In this document: piece by piece, positions 43,913 to 54,340 of the stretch | How the letters are laid out: the number at the start of each line of letters is the position of its first letter | How positions within the stretch are numbered: the stretch's first letter is position 1 | Assembly: GCF_013391475.1 (NCBI RefSeq) | Contig: NZ_JACBAZ010000003.1 | Span: forward strand, 434,001-498,000 | Direction of reading: 5' to 3' | Origin: Oceaniferula marina | GTDB lineage: Bacteria > Verrucomicrobiota > Verrucomicrobiia > Verrucomicrobiales > Akkermansiaceae | Length of the DNA: 64,000 nucleotides | Position numbers and translations under genes: made by a program | Notes under the pieces: model-generated | Told to the model about the DNA's origin: nothing | What the model saw: only the letters and a program-made list of their open reading frames with translations | Database searches by the model: none

Positions 43913-45262
43913 TTACTTGGTCGGAGGCAATGCCAGCAAGGCACTCGTCATACAAAAGGCATCCGGAACAGGCATCCGCTTTTTACCGTGCCCGGCACCC
44001 CAGGAATCCGTGTAAATCAGCTCGTCCGTTTTCTTGTTGTAACCAATGATGAGTCGCATGTGACCGCCAAACGCCTGCGGTAGGTTTTCCTCCTTAAACA
44101 TACCGAGCTGCAAACACCAACCGACGGGAACCCCTTGGTCGATATAAGTATAAATCTTATTTTTAAACCGTGAATAACTCGATTTTTTGACCATCACACT
44201 GCGGTAAATGTCTTTATCACATTCCCTACTCAGCTGCTGACGACTGACAACCCCTTCATCGACATCATCCCGAAATTCTGTTTTGCCCTGTTTCTTAGCG
44301 ATTTTATTATAGCTCTTTACGTCGCGGGCAAACTCCTTGAGCCCCCGGTTGTAGTTGCGAATCACCCGGTCATAATCCTGATACGAGCTCTTTCCATCCG
44401 GCATTTTATCCGCCAAGCCTGTTGGATACTCATACAGAACCAAGACCTTGGAGTGGACGTGGCGCGTCACTTTTTTCAATGAGGCGACCATCTCACCGAG
44501 AGACGTTCCACTTCCCGGGCCGGTGCCCGCAATTTGAGCAAGCTCGTGTTGGTCGACTTCCAATCCATAATATTGATAAACACGCGCAGCCGATGCCACG
44601 GCGCAGTATCCCTTACGCCCCTGATCGACCATCGGCACCCCTTCGATAAATACATCACCACTGGCCCGGTCCTCGACTACATTGGATTTCAGCGATGAGC
44701 GATTGGCAATCTTTGCCTTATCCGCATTCTTGGGCTTCATGCGCAAGCGCAGAAACTCAGCATTTTTCCCATCCCGGCTGATACTCTTCTCCAAGAGCAA
44801 AGCGCTTTTGTCCCACATCCAAAGCTGTCGGTCCAGCTTGACAGTGCCTCTCTGGCTCATGTCTCTTGGGCGCACTTTGGTTTTTGTAGAAATCTCGTTC
44901 ATGATGTGATTCCGGCGGTCATTAAACGCCGACAGGCCAATCGCGCCATCATCACCACGGTTGTATACAGATACCGTCAACGAACTGATTTTACCGTTCT
45001 CCGAACGCAGAACCGTTTCCCCTGCTTCCTTCCCGAACAAGGTAAACCCCTTACCTTCCGATCGTAAATCCTTCTTCGCCGCAGACATAAATACAAAGCC
45101 ATTGGCTTTGTGCTTTTTCTCAAAATCCGTGACAGACATGGACCAGATCTCCTGGTTGAGCACAAGGCTCTCCAACTCAAAAGCCTTGGGTTTCACTTTC
45201 GTTTTACTGAAAGCCGGGGCACAAAAGAGCAAACAAACAGGCAGAAGGAGGAAATACTTCAT
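43913..45262 (-). CDS. Secreted C39-like papain-fold cysteine protease
   Basis: A 449-residue exported protein; signal peptide ends near CAPAFS. Residues 30-190 are a domain I do not recognise. Residues 205-449 have a papain-like/C39 layout: Cys220 in QGRKGYCAVASAARV, His401 in FGGHMRLIIGYN and Asp419 in IYTDSWG. With the Gln upstream of Cys220 (VDQGRKGYC) the full set of catalytic residues is present. It lacks the ABC transporter to which bacteriocin-processing C39 domains are fused, so it is a stand-alone periplasmic or secreted enzyme. Substrate unknown. Confidence 0.72.
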   Translation of the reverse strand: MKYFLLLPVCLLFCAPAFSKTKVKPKAFELESLVLNQEIWSMSVTDFEKKHKANGFVFMSAAKKDLRSEGKGFTLFGKEAGETVLRSENGKISSLTVSVYNRGDDGAIGLSAFNDRRNHIMNEISTKTKVRPRDMSQRGTVKLDRQLWMWDKSALLLEKSISRDGKNAEFLRLRMKPKNADKAKIANRSSLKSNVVEDRASGDVFIEGVPMVDQGRKGYCAVASAARVYQYYGLEVDQHELAQIAGTGPGSGTSLGEMVASLKKVTRHVHSKVLVLYEYPTGLADKMPDGKSSYQDYDRVIRNYNRGLKEFARDVKSYNKIAKKQGKTEFRDDVDEGVVSRQQLSRECDKDIYRSVMVKKSSYSRFKNKIYTYIDQGVPVGWCLQLGMFKEENLPQAFGGHMRLIIGYNKKTDELIYTDSWGAGHGKKRMPVPDAFCMTSALLALPPTK

Positions 45263-45414
45263 CGTGCTGATTTATTATAAAATCAGACCAATGATGAAAA
45301 GAACAATTGTTCCCATTTTCCGTAGCACAGCGATGCAAGCCGGTACGCATCCTAAATCCAGCCTTTACACAGTGATCCAGCCAAGCACATGCTGACGAAT
45401 CACTTCATCTCGCC

Positions 45415-45588
45415 ATGACCGCTTTCTTCAAATTCTGCCTCCTGATTGTTACCGTCACTCCATTCTGCTTAACGACCTCCTCCTGTGTCGTCAAGCAAAC
45501 CACCACCAGAGATGGAGCCGTGGTCGATGAAAAATACATCATCAAACGCCCGGTCAAAAAATTCATCCAGAATGCAGAATTTGAATAG
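45415..45588 (+). CDS. Very small putative lipoprotein
   Basis: A 57-residue frame: MTAFFKFCLLIVTVTPFCL then lipobox TTSSC, a short hydrophilic mature part with KQTTTRDGAVVDEKYIIKR. The signal-plus-lipobox order and the stop 8 bases before the convergent sulfatase stop support a real gene. Function unknown. No other frame here looks coding. Confidence 0.6.
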   Translation: MTAFFKFCLLIVTVTPFCLTTSSCVVKQTTTRDGAVVDEKYIIKRPVKKFIQNAEFE

Positions 45589-45596
45589 AGCTCGAA

Positions 45597-47099
45597 TCAT
45601 CGTGTCCGACCGTCACTGATGGCTTTTTCGAGCCGCTCCATCAGCTCCTTGACCTTGGCTGGCTGCGTTTTTGCCAGGTTGTTTTGTTCGGCCAAATCGT
45701 CCTTCAGATGATACAACTGCAATGCCTGGTCCTTGGATCGCTTACCGGGAACCAGTAGCTTCCAATCGCCCACCCGGATTTGCTTGGCACAGTCCGGGTT
45801 ACTGGCAACCCAGCTCTGGGTGATGATCTGCTCACGCACCGCTTGCTTTGGATTGGTCAACACCGGCAGCAAACTCACACTATCAGGCGCATCCTGTTCA
45901 GCCAGTGGCTGTTTCACGATATCGGCAGCCGTGGCATAACAATCGACCAGACCAACGATTTGCTCACTCACGGAGCCGGAAGGGATAACACCAGGCCACC
46001 GAGCGATAAAAGGTTCACGAATGCCCCCTTCATACGGCGTCACCTTGTAGCCACGCAAAGGACCGTTAATCTTCTGGCCATACACTTTCTCCTGCTCGGC
46101 GTAAACACCACAGCCACCATTGTCACTGGTGACAATCAGCAGGGTATTGTCAGCCACTCCTTGCTCGTCGAGCGTTTTCATAATTTCACCGACACACCAG
46201 TCAAATTGGTGAATCGTATCCCCTCGACGACCAAATCCACTGCTTCCCAAAAAGCGAGGGTTAGGGGCAATCGGAGCGTGGACATCATGAGTGGAAAAAT
46301 ACAGGAAGAACGGCTTGTCCTTGTTTTCCTTGATAAAATGCACCGCCTTGTTCGTGATGGTATCGGCAATCGAATCATCCTGCCATAAAGCCGTCTGACC
46401 TCCGGTCATAAAACCAATCCGGCAGATCCCATTCACGATCGAGCCACCCCGAATCTCATGCACCGGATCACGATGCGTCGGACGAATCAACTCCGGGTGG
46501 GTTTTTGCCGTCGGGCTATCAAAAACATTCCCTCTGAAGCTCACCTTGATCGGGTCCGCAGGGTCCAGATTCACCACCTTGTGATCTTCCACATAGACGC
46601 AAGGCACCCGGTCACCAGTGGCAGGGATCAAAAACGAATAATCAAAGCCCAGCGTATTCGGGCCGGCATCAATCTCAGCATTGTAATCGGTTTTCCCCTC
46701 ACGCCCCATACCGAGATGCCATTTGCCAATAGCCGCAGTGGTATACCCGGCTTTTTTCATTACCTGGGCAATCGTCGATGTGCCCTCAGGAATACAAAGC
46801 GGGGCATCACCAGATAAAATCCCGGTCCCCGGTTGGCGCCACGCATGCTTGCCCGTCAGCATGGAAAATCGCGTCGGAGTGCAGGTCGCCGCACCCGCAT
46901 AGGCATCGGTAAAACGCATTCCCTCCTGGGCGAGCCGATCAATATTCGGGGTCTTGATTTTTTTCGAGCCATAACAACCAAAATCCCCATAACCGATATC
47001 ATCGGCAAGAATAAGAACAATGTTAGGTTTTGATGTTTCAGCTGCGGCTACCAATGTAGAAACAGACAAGGCAATAAATGTTAGTTTAAAATGATTCAT
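45597..47099 (-). CDS. Secreted arylsulfatase-type sulfatase
   Basis: A 500-residue S1 sulfatase from ATG 47099 (MNHFKLTFIALSVSTLVAAAE, a signal peptide). In-frame ATGs at 47105 and 47177 are alternatives; the latter puts an odd leader before the signal. Motif CTPTR at 73-77, with Cys73 to be made formylglycine. Other ligands: LADDIGYGDFG at 31-41, GKWHLG, and TSDNGGCGVYA. Probably an arylsulfatase A/galactosamine-6-sulfatase-like enzyme acting on sulfated glycans; exact substrate not determinable. Divergent from ybaK-like gene. Confidence 0.88.
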   Translation of the reverse strand: MNHFKLTFIALSVSTLVAAAETSKPNIVLILADDIGYGDFGCYGSKKIKTPNIDRLAQEGMRFTDAYAGAATCTPTRFSMLTGKHAWRQPGTGILSGDAPLCIPEGTSTIAQVMKKAGYTTAAIGKWHLGMGREGKTDYNAEIDAGPNTLGFDYSFLIPATGDRVPCVYVEDHKVVNLDPADPIKVSFRGNVFDSPTAKTHPELIRPTHRDPVHEIRGGSIVNGICRIGFMTGGQTALWQDDSIADTITNKAVHFIKENKDKPFFLYFSTHDVHAPIAPNPRFLGSSGFGRRGDTIHQFDWCVGEIMKTLDEQGVADNTLLIVTSDNGGCGVYAEQEKVYGQKINGPLRGYKVTPYEGGIREPFIARWPGVIPSGSVSEQIVGLVDCYATAADIVKQPLAEQDAPDSVSLLPVLTNPKQAVREQIITQSWVASNPDCAKQIRVGDWKLLVPGKRSKDQALQLYHLKDDLAEQNNLAKTQPAKVKELMERLEKAISDGRTR

Positions 47100-47392
47100 A
47101 GTCATGACATGCGTGATGGATAGAATGAAGGGGCTTGAAATGACGTCCCTTCTCAGAGAGATCCACGTCGATGTCAATGGGTTTGCTCAGCGCCGTCAAA
47201 TTAGACGATAAAAAAGAAGTTCCTCTCATCCACGGTTCTCATTCTCGGCTTGCAACGCAATCATCTTGATTGTTGTCGAGAATAGCTTAGGGTGTAAATG
47301 GTCTCATTGGCGGATTTTACAGGCGCTGCTTGGTTTGATCTCTCCCCTGAGCCCCCATTCGACGCTTCGAAATACCAACCCCCAAAGAAGCC

Positions 47393-47899
47393 ATGATCGT
47401 CAAAACCCTGAAAGAGCATCTGGATGCTCACCAAATCAAATACACCACCACCAGCCACTCCCCGGCATTCACTGCCATGGAAGTCGCTGAAATGGCACAC
47501 GTTCCAGGCAAGCAAATGGCCAAAGTCGTCATCATGCGATTGGAACAACGCCTGACCATGACCGTCCTACCTGCGAACTACCGGATCAACTCCGCCCGTA
47601 TGGTTCAGGCCATGCACACAGCCAACCTGCGCATTGCCAATGAAGATGAATTCGGCCACATGTTCCCGGATTGTGAGCTCGGAGCCATGCCTCCTTTTGG
47701 CAACCTGTATGGCATGCACACCTACGTGGCTCGTAGTCTGGCAGAAGACAAGTGGATCACCTTTAGCGCGGGCACCCACTCCGAAGTCATCACCATGCTG
47801 ACGGAAGATTACCTGCAGCTGGTCAAACCAAAGGTGATTTCTTTCACCGACCGTTTTTACCCGATTCCTGAACAGCACAAAACCAAACATCGGCTTTAA
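47393..47899 (+). CDS. YbaK/EbsC-type aminoacyl-tRNA deacylase
   Basis: A 168-residue cytosolic protein of the YbaK/ProRS-editing family. MIVKTLKEHLDAHQIKY at the start, a conserved Lys in GKQMAKVVIMR and GAMPPFGNLYGM match the fold. Family role: hydrolysis of mis-charged aminoacyl-tRNA, most often Cys- or Ala-tRNA(Pro). Start is ATG 47393. Convergent with selO, 47 bases apart. Confidence 0.85.
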   Translation: MIVKTLKEHLDAHQIKYTTTSHSPAFTAMEVAEMAHVPGKQMAKVVIMRLEQRLTMTVLPANYRINSARMVQAMHTANLRIANEDEFGHMFPDCELGAMPPFGNLYGMHTYVARSLAEDKWITFSAGTHSEVITMLTEDYLQLVKPKVISFTDRFYPIPEQHKTKHRL

Positions 47900-47946
47900 T
47901 CGGCAAGCTTCACGGTGGATTGTGTATCACCGATTTATCGGACCAT

Positions 47947-49416
47947 TCAGGTGCCGCAGAAGGTTGCATGTACCACTTCATCAGGAGTCGGAGGCCGTTC
48001 ATACGGTTCATTTTCAGCTTGATCGTCGTATGGGTGCGCAAGCACTCCAAGCAAACGATGAAACACAGAAAAGTCACCCGCATACGCAGCGGCAATGGCT
48101 TGCTCCACACGATGGTTTCGTGGGATAAGCACCGGATTGGCCGAACGCATCCTGTCCACGGCACCGTGCGGTAAGGCATGGGCGGACCAAACGGAAAACC
48201 ATTCGTCAAATGGCTCGGGGTCATCAAATAGGTCCGACAAGAGACCCCCAGACTCACCGGAAGCACACTGGGTCAGACGGCGGAAAAACAAGGTGTAGTC
48301 AACGGACTGATTCGCCATCAATGACAAGGCATCCTGGATAAGCGAATCCGGGGCATCATCCGCCAGTCCGAACTTCTCCCGGAATCTACGGAAATAAAGA
48401 TCAGAAAAGCGATCTGAAAAGGTATCCAACTCAAGTTTGGCCATCGCTACCGCCTTATCTTGATCCGGGTCAAACAGCGGCAGCAAAGTTTCCGCCAAAC
48501 GGGTCAGATTCCAATACGCGATATTCGGCTGGTTTCCCCAGGCATAGCGACCCTGCACATCAATCGAGCTGAACACACAATCCGGATGAAAAGCGTCCAT
48601 AAAGGCACAGGGGCCGTAATCAATGGTCTCTCCTGAGATCGATGTATTATCGGTATTCATCACGCCGTGAATAAACCCCAGCGCCATCCAATGCGCGACA
48701 AGCTGCGCCTGACTCTCGATCACGGCCCGGAAAAATGCCAGATAGGGGGCAGCCGCCACCGGCTGCCCTGACGTGCCAAGGCACTCTGGATAATGGCGGG
48801 CAATCGCATAATCCGCCAATTCACGAACCGCCGCCGTATCCCGCTGGGCCGCGAAATACTGAAACGTCCCCACCCTGATATGACTGGCGGCTACGCGAGT
48901 AAAAATTGCCCCAGCCAGCGGCCCGTCCTGACGAAAGACCGGCTCACCGGTCGTCACGGCCGCCAAAGCGCGCGTCGTCGGCACCCCGAGCGCATGCATC
49001 GCCTCGCTGAGGAGATACTCACGAAGCACAGGTCCCAGCGCCGCCTTACCATCGCCACCCCGTGAAAACGGCGTCAGACCAGACCCCTTCAGCTGGATAT
49101 CTCGCCTCCCCCCGTGGCGGGCAACCACCTCACCCAGCAACAGGGCACGACCGTCTCCAAGCTCGGGAACAAAGCCCCCAAACTGGTGCCCTGCATATGC
49201 TTGGGCCAAGGGGTCAGCTCCTTCCGGCATGTCATTCCCTGAAAGCATCCCGATCCCGGCCGGGGACTGGAGCCAGTCAGGATCAATGAACAGTTCTTCT
49301 GCCAGCGCCCTGTTGATTTGAATCAGATCAGGCGAAGGAACCTGCGCGGCGGCCTGTTTGACATAAAACCGTTCAGGCAATTGGGCATAAGTGTTATCAA
49401 AAGGGATGCTTGGCAT
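47947..49416 (-). CDS. selO: SelO/YdiU protein adenylyltransferase
   Basis: A 489-residue pseudokinase-fold protein, similar in length to E. coli SelO (about 480). Conserved blocks: GDGRALLLGEVV, RRDIQLKGSGLTPFSRGGDG, LREYLLSEAMHALGVPTTRAL, HGVMNTDNTSISGETIDYGP. The MNTDN and DYGP pieces carry the metal-binding residues. Known role: transfers AMP to hydroxyl side chains of proteins, linked to redox stress in E. coli. It ends CGT and lacks the C-terminal Sec found in some eukaryotic relatives. Confidence 0.92.
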   Translation of the reverse strand: MPSIPFDNTYAQLPERFYVKQAAAQVPSPDLIQINRALAEELFIDPDWLQSPAGIGMLSGNDMPEGADPLAQAYAGHQFGGFVPELGDGRALLLGEVVARHGGRRDIQLKGSGLTPFSRGGDGKAALGPVLREYLLSEAMHALGVPTTRALAAVTTGEPVFRQDGPLAGAIFTRVAASHIRVGTFQYFAAQRDTAAVRELADYAIARHYPECLGTSGQPVAAAPYLAFFRAVIESQAQLVAHWMALGFIHGVMNTDNTSISGETIDYGPCAFMDAFHPDCVFSSIDVQGRYAWGNQPNIAYWNLTRLAETLLPLFDPDQDKAVAMAKLELDTFSDRFSDLYFRRFREKFGLADDAPDSLIQDALSLMANQSVDYTLFFRRLTQCASGESGGLLSDLFDDPEPFDEWFSVWSAHALPHGAVDRMRSANPVLIPRNHRVEQAIAAAYAGDFSVFHRLLGVLAHPYDDQAENEPYERPPTPDEVVHATFCGT

Positions 49417-49574
49417 GCTGGGGGGGGATCTTGGTTGATGCTGATAGAAGCAAAGAAAAAAGAACCCTGCTCATGGACGGGTTTAATGTCGACCCTATTC
49501 AATCTTCTTCAATCACCTATTTTTCACACGACTTTCATCAATATTTCACGGTGCGCTGCCATGATCAGCCCATC

Positions 49575-49805
49575 ATGAAGGAAAAACCCACAGAGCAAGT
49601 CACCATCACCCTGCCGAGCGATCTCTACCAGCAACTCAGAAGCCAGGCCCATCGGAACCACCTCTGCCTGGCCGATTATATCCGGAAAAAGGTAGAACCT
49701 CACATCACCAGCCCAAGTCTCGGCAAACTACCACTCAGAGAAATCATCGCCCGAACCACACCACATAGCATACCTCCGGATGCCCGGCTGGATTTTTATA
49801 CCTAG
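49575..49805 (+). CDS. Small ribbon-helix-helix-like protein
   Basis: A 76-residue protein from ATG 49575 (MKEKPTEQVTITLPSDLYQQL). VTITLP-DLY-QLR-QA is the strand-plus-helix of CopG/Arc-type DNA-binding proteins, followed by CLADYIRKKVEP. An upstream in-frame ATG at 49410 overlaps the selO start and is rejected. May be a regulator or an orphan antitoxin; no toxin partner is beside it. Confidence 0.5.
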   Translation: MKEKPTEQVTITLPSDLYQQLRSQAHRNHLCLADYIRKKVEPHITSPSLGKLPLREIIARTTPHSIPPDARLDFYT

Positions 49806-49878
49806 TAGCCAAACAGATGGTAGTACTGGTATTACTCATCACCATCCCCCCCATCGCACGAGTTGTTAGCCATCCGGA

Positions 49879-50574
49879 TCATTCATCAGTGCACGCTACA
49901 CGCTTCCATTCCTCAAAACACTTCTTTTTTTTATTCCAACGGTAATGGATGTCTACGTCGACGTCCTCAATATTTCCGCGCTCGGTAAACATAAAACAAA
50001 ACCCCTCCTTGGTCGCCCGAATGACATCAGTGGATGGCAAGCTACATTGTGGATGGAGGTAATTTTCGTCGGGCTCGTCATCCAACCTCACCGCCTGCAC
50101 CTTTCCCTTTCCATCGTCTGAAAAAGTGAACAACATGTAATGACTTCCCCAGCTATTACCCGGCTGACTCAAATTAAATTCACTGATGCCATCCCGATTG
50201 AAGTCACTGGTGACAATCTTCCAGGGCCCGACCGGAAACATCAGTGGATCTCCAAACGTCAAGGGGAGGCAGAGCGGGTTGAGTGACGTAATCTGGAGAC
50301 GACCATCCTGTTTGGTCAGAGTGAGCGTAAATGTCCCCTTCTTATGCGGATCCCCAAGAAACATCACCTGCTCCCCCTTGTTCATCTGAAGACGCAGCTT
50401 CCCCGATTGCTTTTTCCCCTTCTTGTCCAAAGCATACACCACCTTGACTTCAGCAATGGTTTCCAGCTCGGCGGGCTCCTTGGCATCGACACAAGTCACC
50501 GAAACCAAGGCCGTCAAAGCACCTAAGAACGAGCAGGGAACAGAACGGAAATGAGAAAATAAAACATCAAACAT
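49879..50574 (-). CDS. Exported protein of unknown function
   Basis: A 231-residue protein with a signal peptide ending near VDAKE. One FG-GAP/VCBS-like piece (SDFNRDGISEF, residues about 125-135) suggests a calcium-binding beta blade; otherwise no domain is recognised. C-terminus is Lys/Glu-rich with two late cysteines. No operon partner. Confidence 0.6.
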   Translation of the reverse strand: MFDVLFSHFRSVPCSFLGALTALVSVTCVDAKEPAELETIAEVKVVYALDKKGKKQSGKLRLQMNKGEQVMFLGDPHKKGTFTLTLTKQDGRLQITSLNPLCLPLTFGDPLMFPVGPWKIVTSDFNRDGISEFNLSQPGNSWGSHYMLFTFSDDGKGKVQAVRLDDEPDENYLHPQCSLPSTDVIRATKEGFCFMFTERGNIEDVDVDIHYRWNKKKKCFEEWKRVACTDE

Positions 50575-50861
50575 CGACCGCCAGAGTATGGCTCACCCCT
50601 TGCCACCTCAAGGGGATTCGTTCCTGTATGTCAAAATCAGAAACCTGAGTGCCTACCGGGAGCAAGCCCACACAAAAAAATAGCGATCCAAACTCTGTTT
50701 TGTTCATTGACAGATGATTGTCCTGAACCCGAGCCTGTTATTGCTTCATTGATCTGTGCCATATCGGAATCACCAACCTAACTGCATTCTTGGCATCAAG
50801 CATACCAAGTCCCTTTTTTACCAGCGAGCCACGTTCCACCCAGCGACCAACACACAACAGC

Positions 50862-53405
50862 ATGAACCATCTGATCACCACCATAAGCGCCGTCATCGCA
50901 CTGACAGCATCATCCACCGCCAGCCCTGATTTCAAACTGGACTGGGATCAAACCCCAGACCAACAATGGACAGGCCCTAGCACCTGGGCCAACCGACTCC
51001 AGGACTGGAACGTTCATCAAAACCGGGTCGAATGCACTCCGAACCGTAACCTGCCGATGCGCACCCTGCATCTGTTGAGCCACGACGTCGAAGCCGCCAA
51101 CGGCAGCATCGAATTAAACGTCGACCTCGGCCGTCTGGACCAAGAGACCACCCAAGCGACAGGTGGTGCCGCCGGATTCCTGATCGGAGCAGGCAGAGGA
51201 AAAATGGACTACCGTGCAGCCTCCATCGTGCATCAAGTCCCTGGCCCCGGTGCCGGACTCTTTACCGGAGTGGATCTACAAGGCCGCGTCTTTATCCACG
51301 ACAACGAACTCGGGGTGTATGGCTACGACGATCTCAAGCCACTCGCACAAAGCAAAGCACAGCCAAAACTGAGCAGTGGAACGGTCAAGCTGAGCTGCTC
51401 CGCCACAAAACAATCCAATGGCACTTGGAAAATCGAAGTCACTGCCAAGTCAGCCGATGGAAAACAATCCTCCACCGTATCCGGTGAGGTGCCCGAAGAA
51501 CGCATACTCGGCAACCTCGCCCTGGTCGCCAACCCAGGAGGCAAAAACAAAGACTATGCCCGGTTCTGGTTCGACAACTGGGCGGGTAAAGGTGAAGGCT
51601 TGAAGGCACACACCGATCGCAGCTTCGGTCCGGTGGCCGGAACGCAATACACCGTGAGCCGACGCATTCTCAAAATCAACGCACAGATGGTACCACTGCC
51701 CGCCAAACGGCTGAAAGGTGCCATCCTCGAAGTCAAAAAGGACGGTAAGTGGCAAAAGATCGCAACGACGGACATCGATCCCGTCTCGTTCACCGCCCTG
51801 TTCCGTGTTGAGAACTGGGACGACACCCAGGATGTTCCCTACCGCGTCACGGCCCCCATGCCAGCCTCGGACGAACAAGCATGGGGTGGCACCATCCGTC
51901 GTAACCCACGCGAGAAGGAAGAGTTCGCCGTTGCCGCTTTCACCGGGAACCACAACTTCTGCAAACAAATTGCCGCAGGGCCGCGCCACAACAAGGGGCG
52001 CAAAGGAAGCTGGATCGAAGGATCATGGTTCCCACATGCAGACCTGGTCGACAGCATTAGCGCACAAAACCCAGACCTGCTCTTCTTTTCCGGCGATCAG
52101 GTGTATGAAGCCGCCAGCCCCTCGTTCCCGGATCGGGCCGCCGCCGAACTCGACTACCTCTACAAGTGGTATCTCTACGTCTGGGCTTTCCGCGATCTGA
52201 CCTGTGATATCCCAACCGTCTCCATCCCCGATGATCACGACGTGTTCCAAGGTAATTTCTGGGGCCAGGGAGGCCGCGCTGCCAAGCGGCAAAACGACGG
52301 AGGCTACGTCTATCCGGCAGAGTTCGTCAAGATGGTGGAACGCACCCAGACAGACAACCTTCCCGACCCCTATGACCCAACACCGGTCGAACAAGGCATC
52401 GGCGTTTATTACACCGGACTCAACTGGGGGCCCATGAGTTTTGCCATCATCGAAGACCGCAAGTTTAAAACCGGCCCGGATTCCGACGAAGTGAAATCCG
52501 GAGACAAAAGCAAGTTAGTGCTTCTCGGAGGCCGCCAAATGAAATTCCTTAACGAATGGGTTGGCGACTGGAGTGATGGTGCCGCAATGAAAGCCTCGCT
52601 GACCGCTACGATTTTCGCCCAGCTCCACACCTGGCGCAATAAAGACGGCAGCATCGAACAAGACAAGGACACAAACGGCTGGCCGGTAGCCGGCAGAAAC
52701 GAGGCCCTACGCTCATTGCGCAAGGGATACACGCTCATGATTGGCGGCGACCAGCACCTTGCCACCACCGCCCACCATGGCGTGGATGAATTTGGCGATA
52801 GCGGCTGGAGCATCTGCGTGCCATCGATTGCTAACTATTTCCCACGTTCGTGGAAACCGATCAAGGCAGGCATGAACCGCAAACCCGGCCAACCGGAGTG
52901 GGCCGGCGACCACCATGATTCATGGGGGAATAAAGTCAGCATGTATGCTGTGGCCAACCCAGGCAAAGAAAGCGGACACAAACCGGAGCTACTGCACGAC
53001 CGCGTGCCGGGCTATGGCATCATCCGCTTCAACCAAAAGACGCGCAACATCGAGATGGCAAACTGGCCGCGCTACGCAACCGTTGGTAAAGGAGAGCCCT
53101 ACGAAGGATGGCCGGTCACGGTGAGCCAGCAATCCAATTATGGACGCAACCCGGTTGCCTATTTACCTGAAATTTTCTCAGAGAAAACCAATCCGGTGGT
53201 GAAGGTCATTGAGAAAAAATCAGGAGAGCTGGTGTATGCTCTGCGGATCAATGGTAACAAATTCACTCCGGGCGTTTTTGCTGAAGGTGAATATACGGTC
53301 AAAGTCGGTGAGCCAGACACCAAGGAATGGGCGGTTTTATCGGTAAAAACAGGAGCCAAGCAAGAGACCATCAACCTTGGCGAAAATGATTTTGATGCTG
53401 AGTAG
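50862..53405 (+). CDS. Secreted PhoD-like metallophosphatase
   Basis: About 847 residues from ATG 50862 (MNHLITTISAVIALTASSTAS, a signal peptide); an in-frame ATG at 50790 adds a non-signal leader. The N-terminal 300 residues are beta-rich (possible carbohydrate-binding-like). The rest is a PhoD-type metallophosphoesterase: FFSGDQVYEA carries the metal Asp, VSIPDDHDVFQGN the next ligands and MIGGDQHLATTAHHG the late His residues. Expected role: phosphodiester or phosphomonoester hydrolysis outside the cytoplasm to obtain phosphate. No pho box recognised. Confidence 0.82.
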   Translation: MNHLITTISAVIALTASSTASPDFKLDWDQTPDQQWTGPSTWANRLQDWNVHQNRVECTPNRNLPMRTLHLLSHDVEAANGSIELNVDLGRLDQETTQATGGAAGFLIGAGRGKMDYRAASIVHQVPGPGAGLFTGVDLQGRVFIHDNELGVYGYDDLKPLAQSKAQPKLSSGTVKLSCSATKQSNGTWKIEVTAKSADGKQSSTVSGEVPEERILGNLALVANPGGKNKDYARFWFDNWAGKGEGLKAHTDRSFGPVAGTQYTVSRRILKINAQMVPLPAKRLKGAILEVKKDGKWQKIATTDIDPVSFTALFRVENWDDTQDVPYRVTAPMPASDEQAWGGTIRRNPREKEEFAVAAFTGNHNFCKQIAAGPRHNKGRKGSWIEGSWFPHADLVDSISAQNPDLLFFSGDQVYEAASPSFPDRAAAELDYLYKWYLYVWAFRDLTCDIPTVSIPDDHDVFQGNFWGQGGRAAKRQNDGGYVYPAEFVKMVERTQTDNLPDPYDPTPVEQGIGVYYTGLNWGPMSFAIIEDRKFKTGPDSDEVKSGDKSKLVLLGGRQMKFLNEWVGDWSDGAAMKASLTATIFAQLHTWRNKDGSIEQDKDTNGWPVAGRNEALRSLRKGYTLMIGGDQHLATTAHHGVDEFGDSGWSICVPSIANYFPRSWKPIKAGMNRKPGQPEWAGDHHDSWGNKVSMYAVANPGKESGHKPELLHDRVPGYGIIRFNQKTRNIEMANWPRYATVGKGEPYEGWPVTVSQQSNYGRNPVAYLPEIFSEKTNPVVKVIEKKSGELVYALRINGNKFTPGVFAEGEYTVKVGEPDTKEWAVLSVKTGAKQETINLGENDFDAE

Positions 53406-53563
53406 TCCTGTTTGAGAAAGACCTTCGTGGTTGTTGAATGCGGCAGGTTGCCGCTGCTGCGGGGGCGTCCAGAGCAGAGCCGGCCATCCTCAGTTTTTCT
53501 ATTGCTTAAACCAAGCTATAATGATATCCCAAAAGAGAATTGTTAAATAAAATTACCAACCTT

Positions 53564-54070
53564 ATGAAAAAGCATCAAATACTAATAGTAGTTTTCATCG
53601 CTTCGTTGCTCTTCAGCTTTAATTCATATGCTGCGAAAAGTGCACGTCATGCGATTGCGGGGTCCAAAACAGTGGTTGATTTTGTTGAGGGTAAAGTGGT
53701 TTTAAATAAAAATGGAAAAGCTACACAAGGAGTGTTGTTGCGAAATATGCACCTACTGGTTACTGGCAATGCCTACACAGCACCCTTTCTTTTTAAAGCT
53801 GGGACCATGGTGAAATTCGATGCGAAAGGGAAGGTTGTTGAGGGGGTTTTGGCTATGAATACACATTTCCAAGTTCCAGGATACACCTCCCTTAGACTAT
53901 TTCAGGCTGGGACTATGGTGAAGTTTAATTCGGCTGGGAAAGTTTACGATGGAACTGTAGGGCAAGGCACAACGATAAGGGTTGCTGGCGGTCGGATTGT
54001 GAACCTTACCAAAGGTACCCGTATTGTTCTGAATGCAAAGGGGGAGGCTACTATTTATAAGTCTCGATAA
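53564..54070 (+). CDS. AT-rich exported short-repeat protein
   Basis: A 168-residue protein from ATG 53564 (MKKHQILIVVFIASLLFSFNSYAA, clear signal peptide). The mature part is a tandem of about 45-residue units, with FKAGTMVKFDAKGKVVEGVL and FQAGTMVKFNSAGKVYDGTV as best copies and weaker ones either side. The pattern recalls MORN-like or hedgehog-type hairpin repeats but is not recognised. Base use (many TTT, AAA, GTT) is more AT-rich than the neighbours, a sign of transfer. Function unknown. Confidence 0.7.
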   Translation: MKKHQILIVVFIASLLFSFNSYAAKSARHAIAGSKTVVDFVEGKVVLNKNGKATQGVLLRNMHLLVTGNAYTAPFLFKAGTMVKFDAKGKVVEGVLAMNTHFQVPGYTSLRLFQAGTMVKFNSAGKVYDGTVGQGTTIRVAGGRIVNLTKGTRIVLNAKGEATIYKSR

Positions 54071-54340
54071 TGGAAAAGCCGTGGCATTAAGGTGTAGATT
54101 GCAAAGTGCTCGTAATCGCTCGATATCTACACTGTTAGAGTCACATTGAAGGAACTCCAGTGAGAGTCTCACTCATACTGGACACCTCCCACGAGTTTAT
54201 CGTGGCTCATTCTCGGTGGCCGCATTTGTGAACCACTTTCTTCTAAGTAAAGGCATGTAATCACCATTCAAAAAACATCCCCCAAAAACACTTTTCATCG
54301 GTCAACCCTCATAGAGGCTCAACGTCTTGCTGGCTTTCTT

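Noticed and set aside
43913..45262. Bacteriocin-processing C39 transporter
   Set aside because: No ABC or membrane domain follows the protease; only a signal peptide and unknown N-terminal domain.
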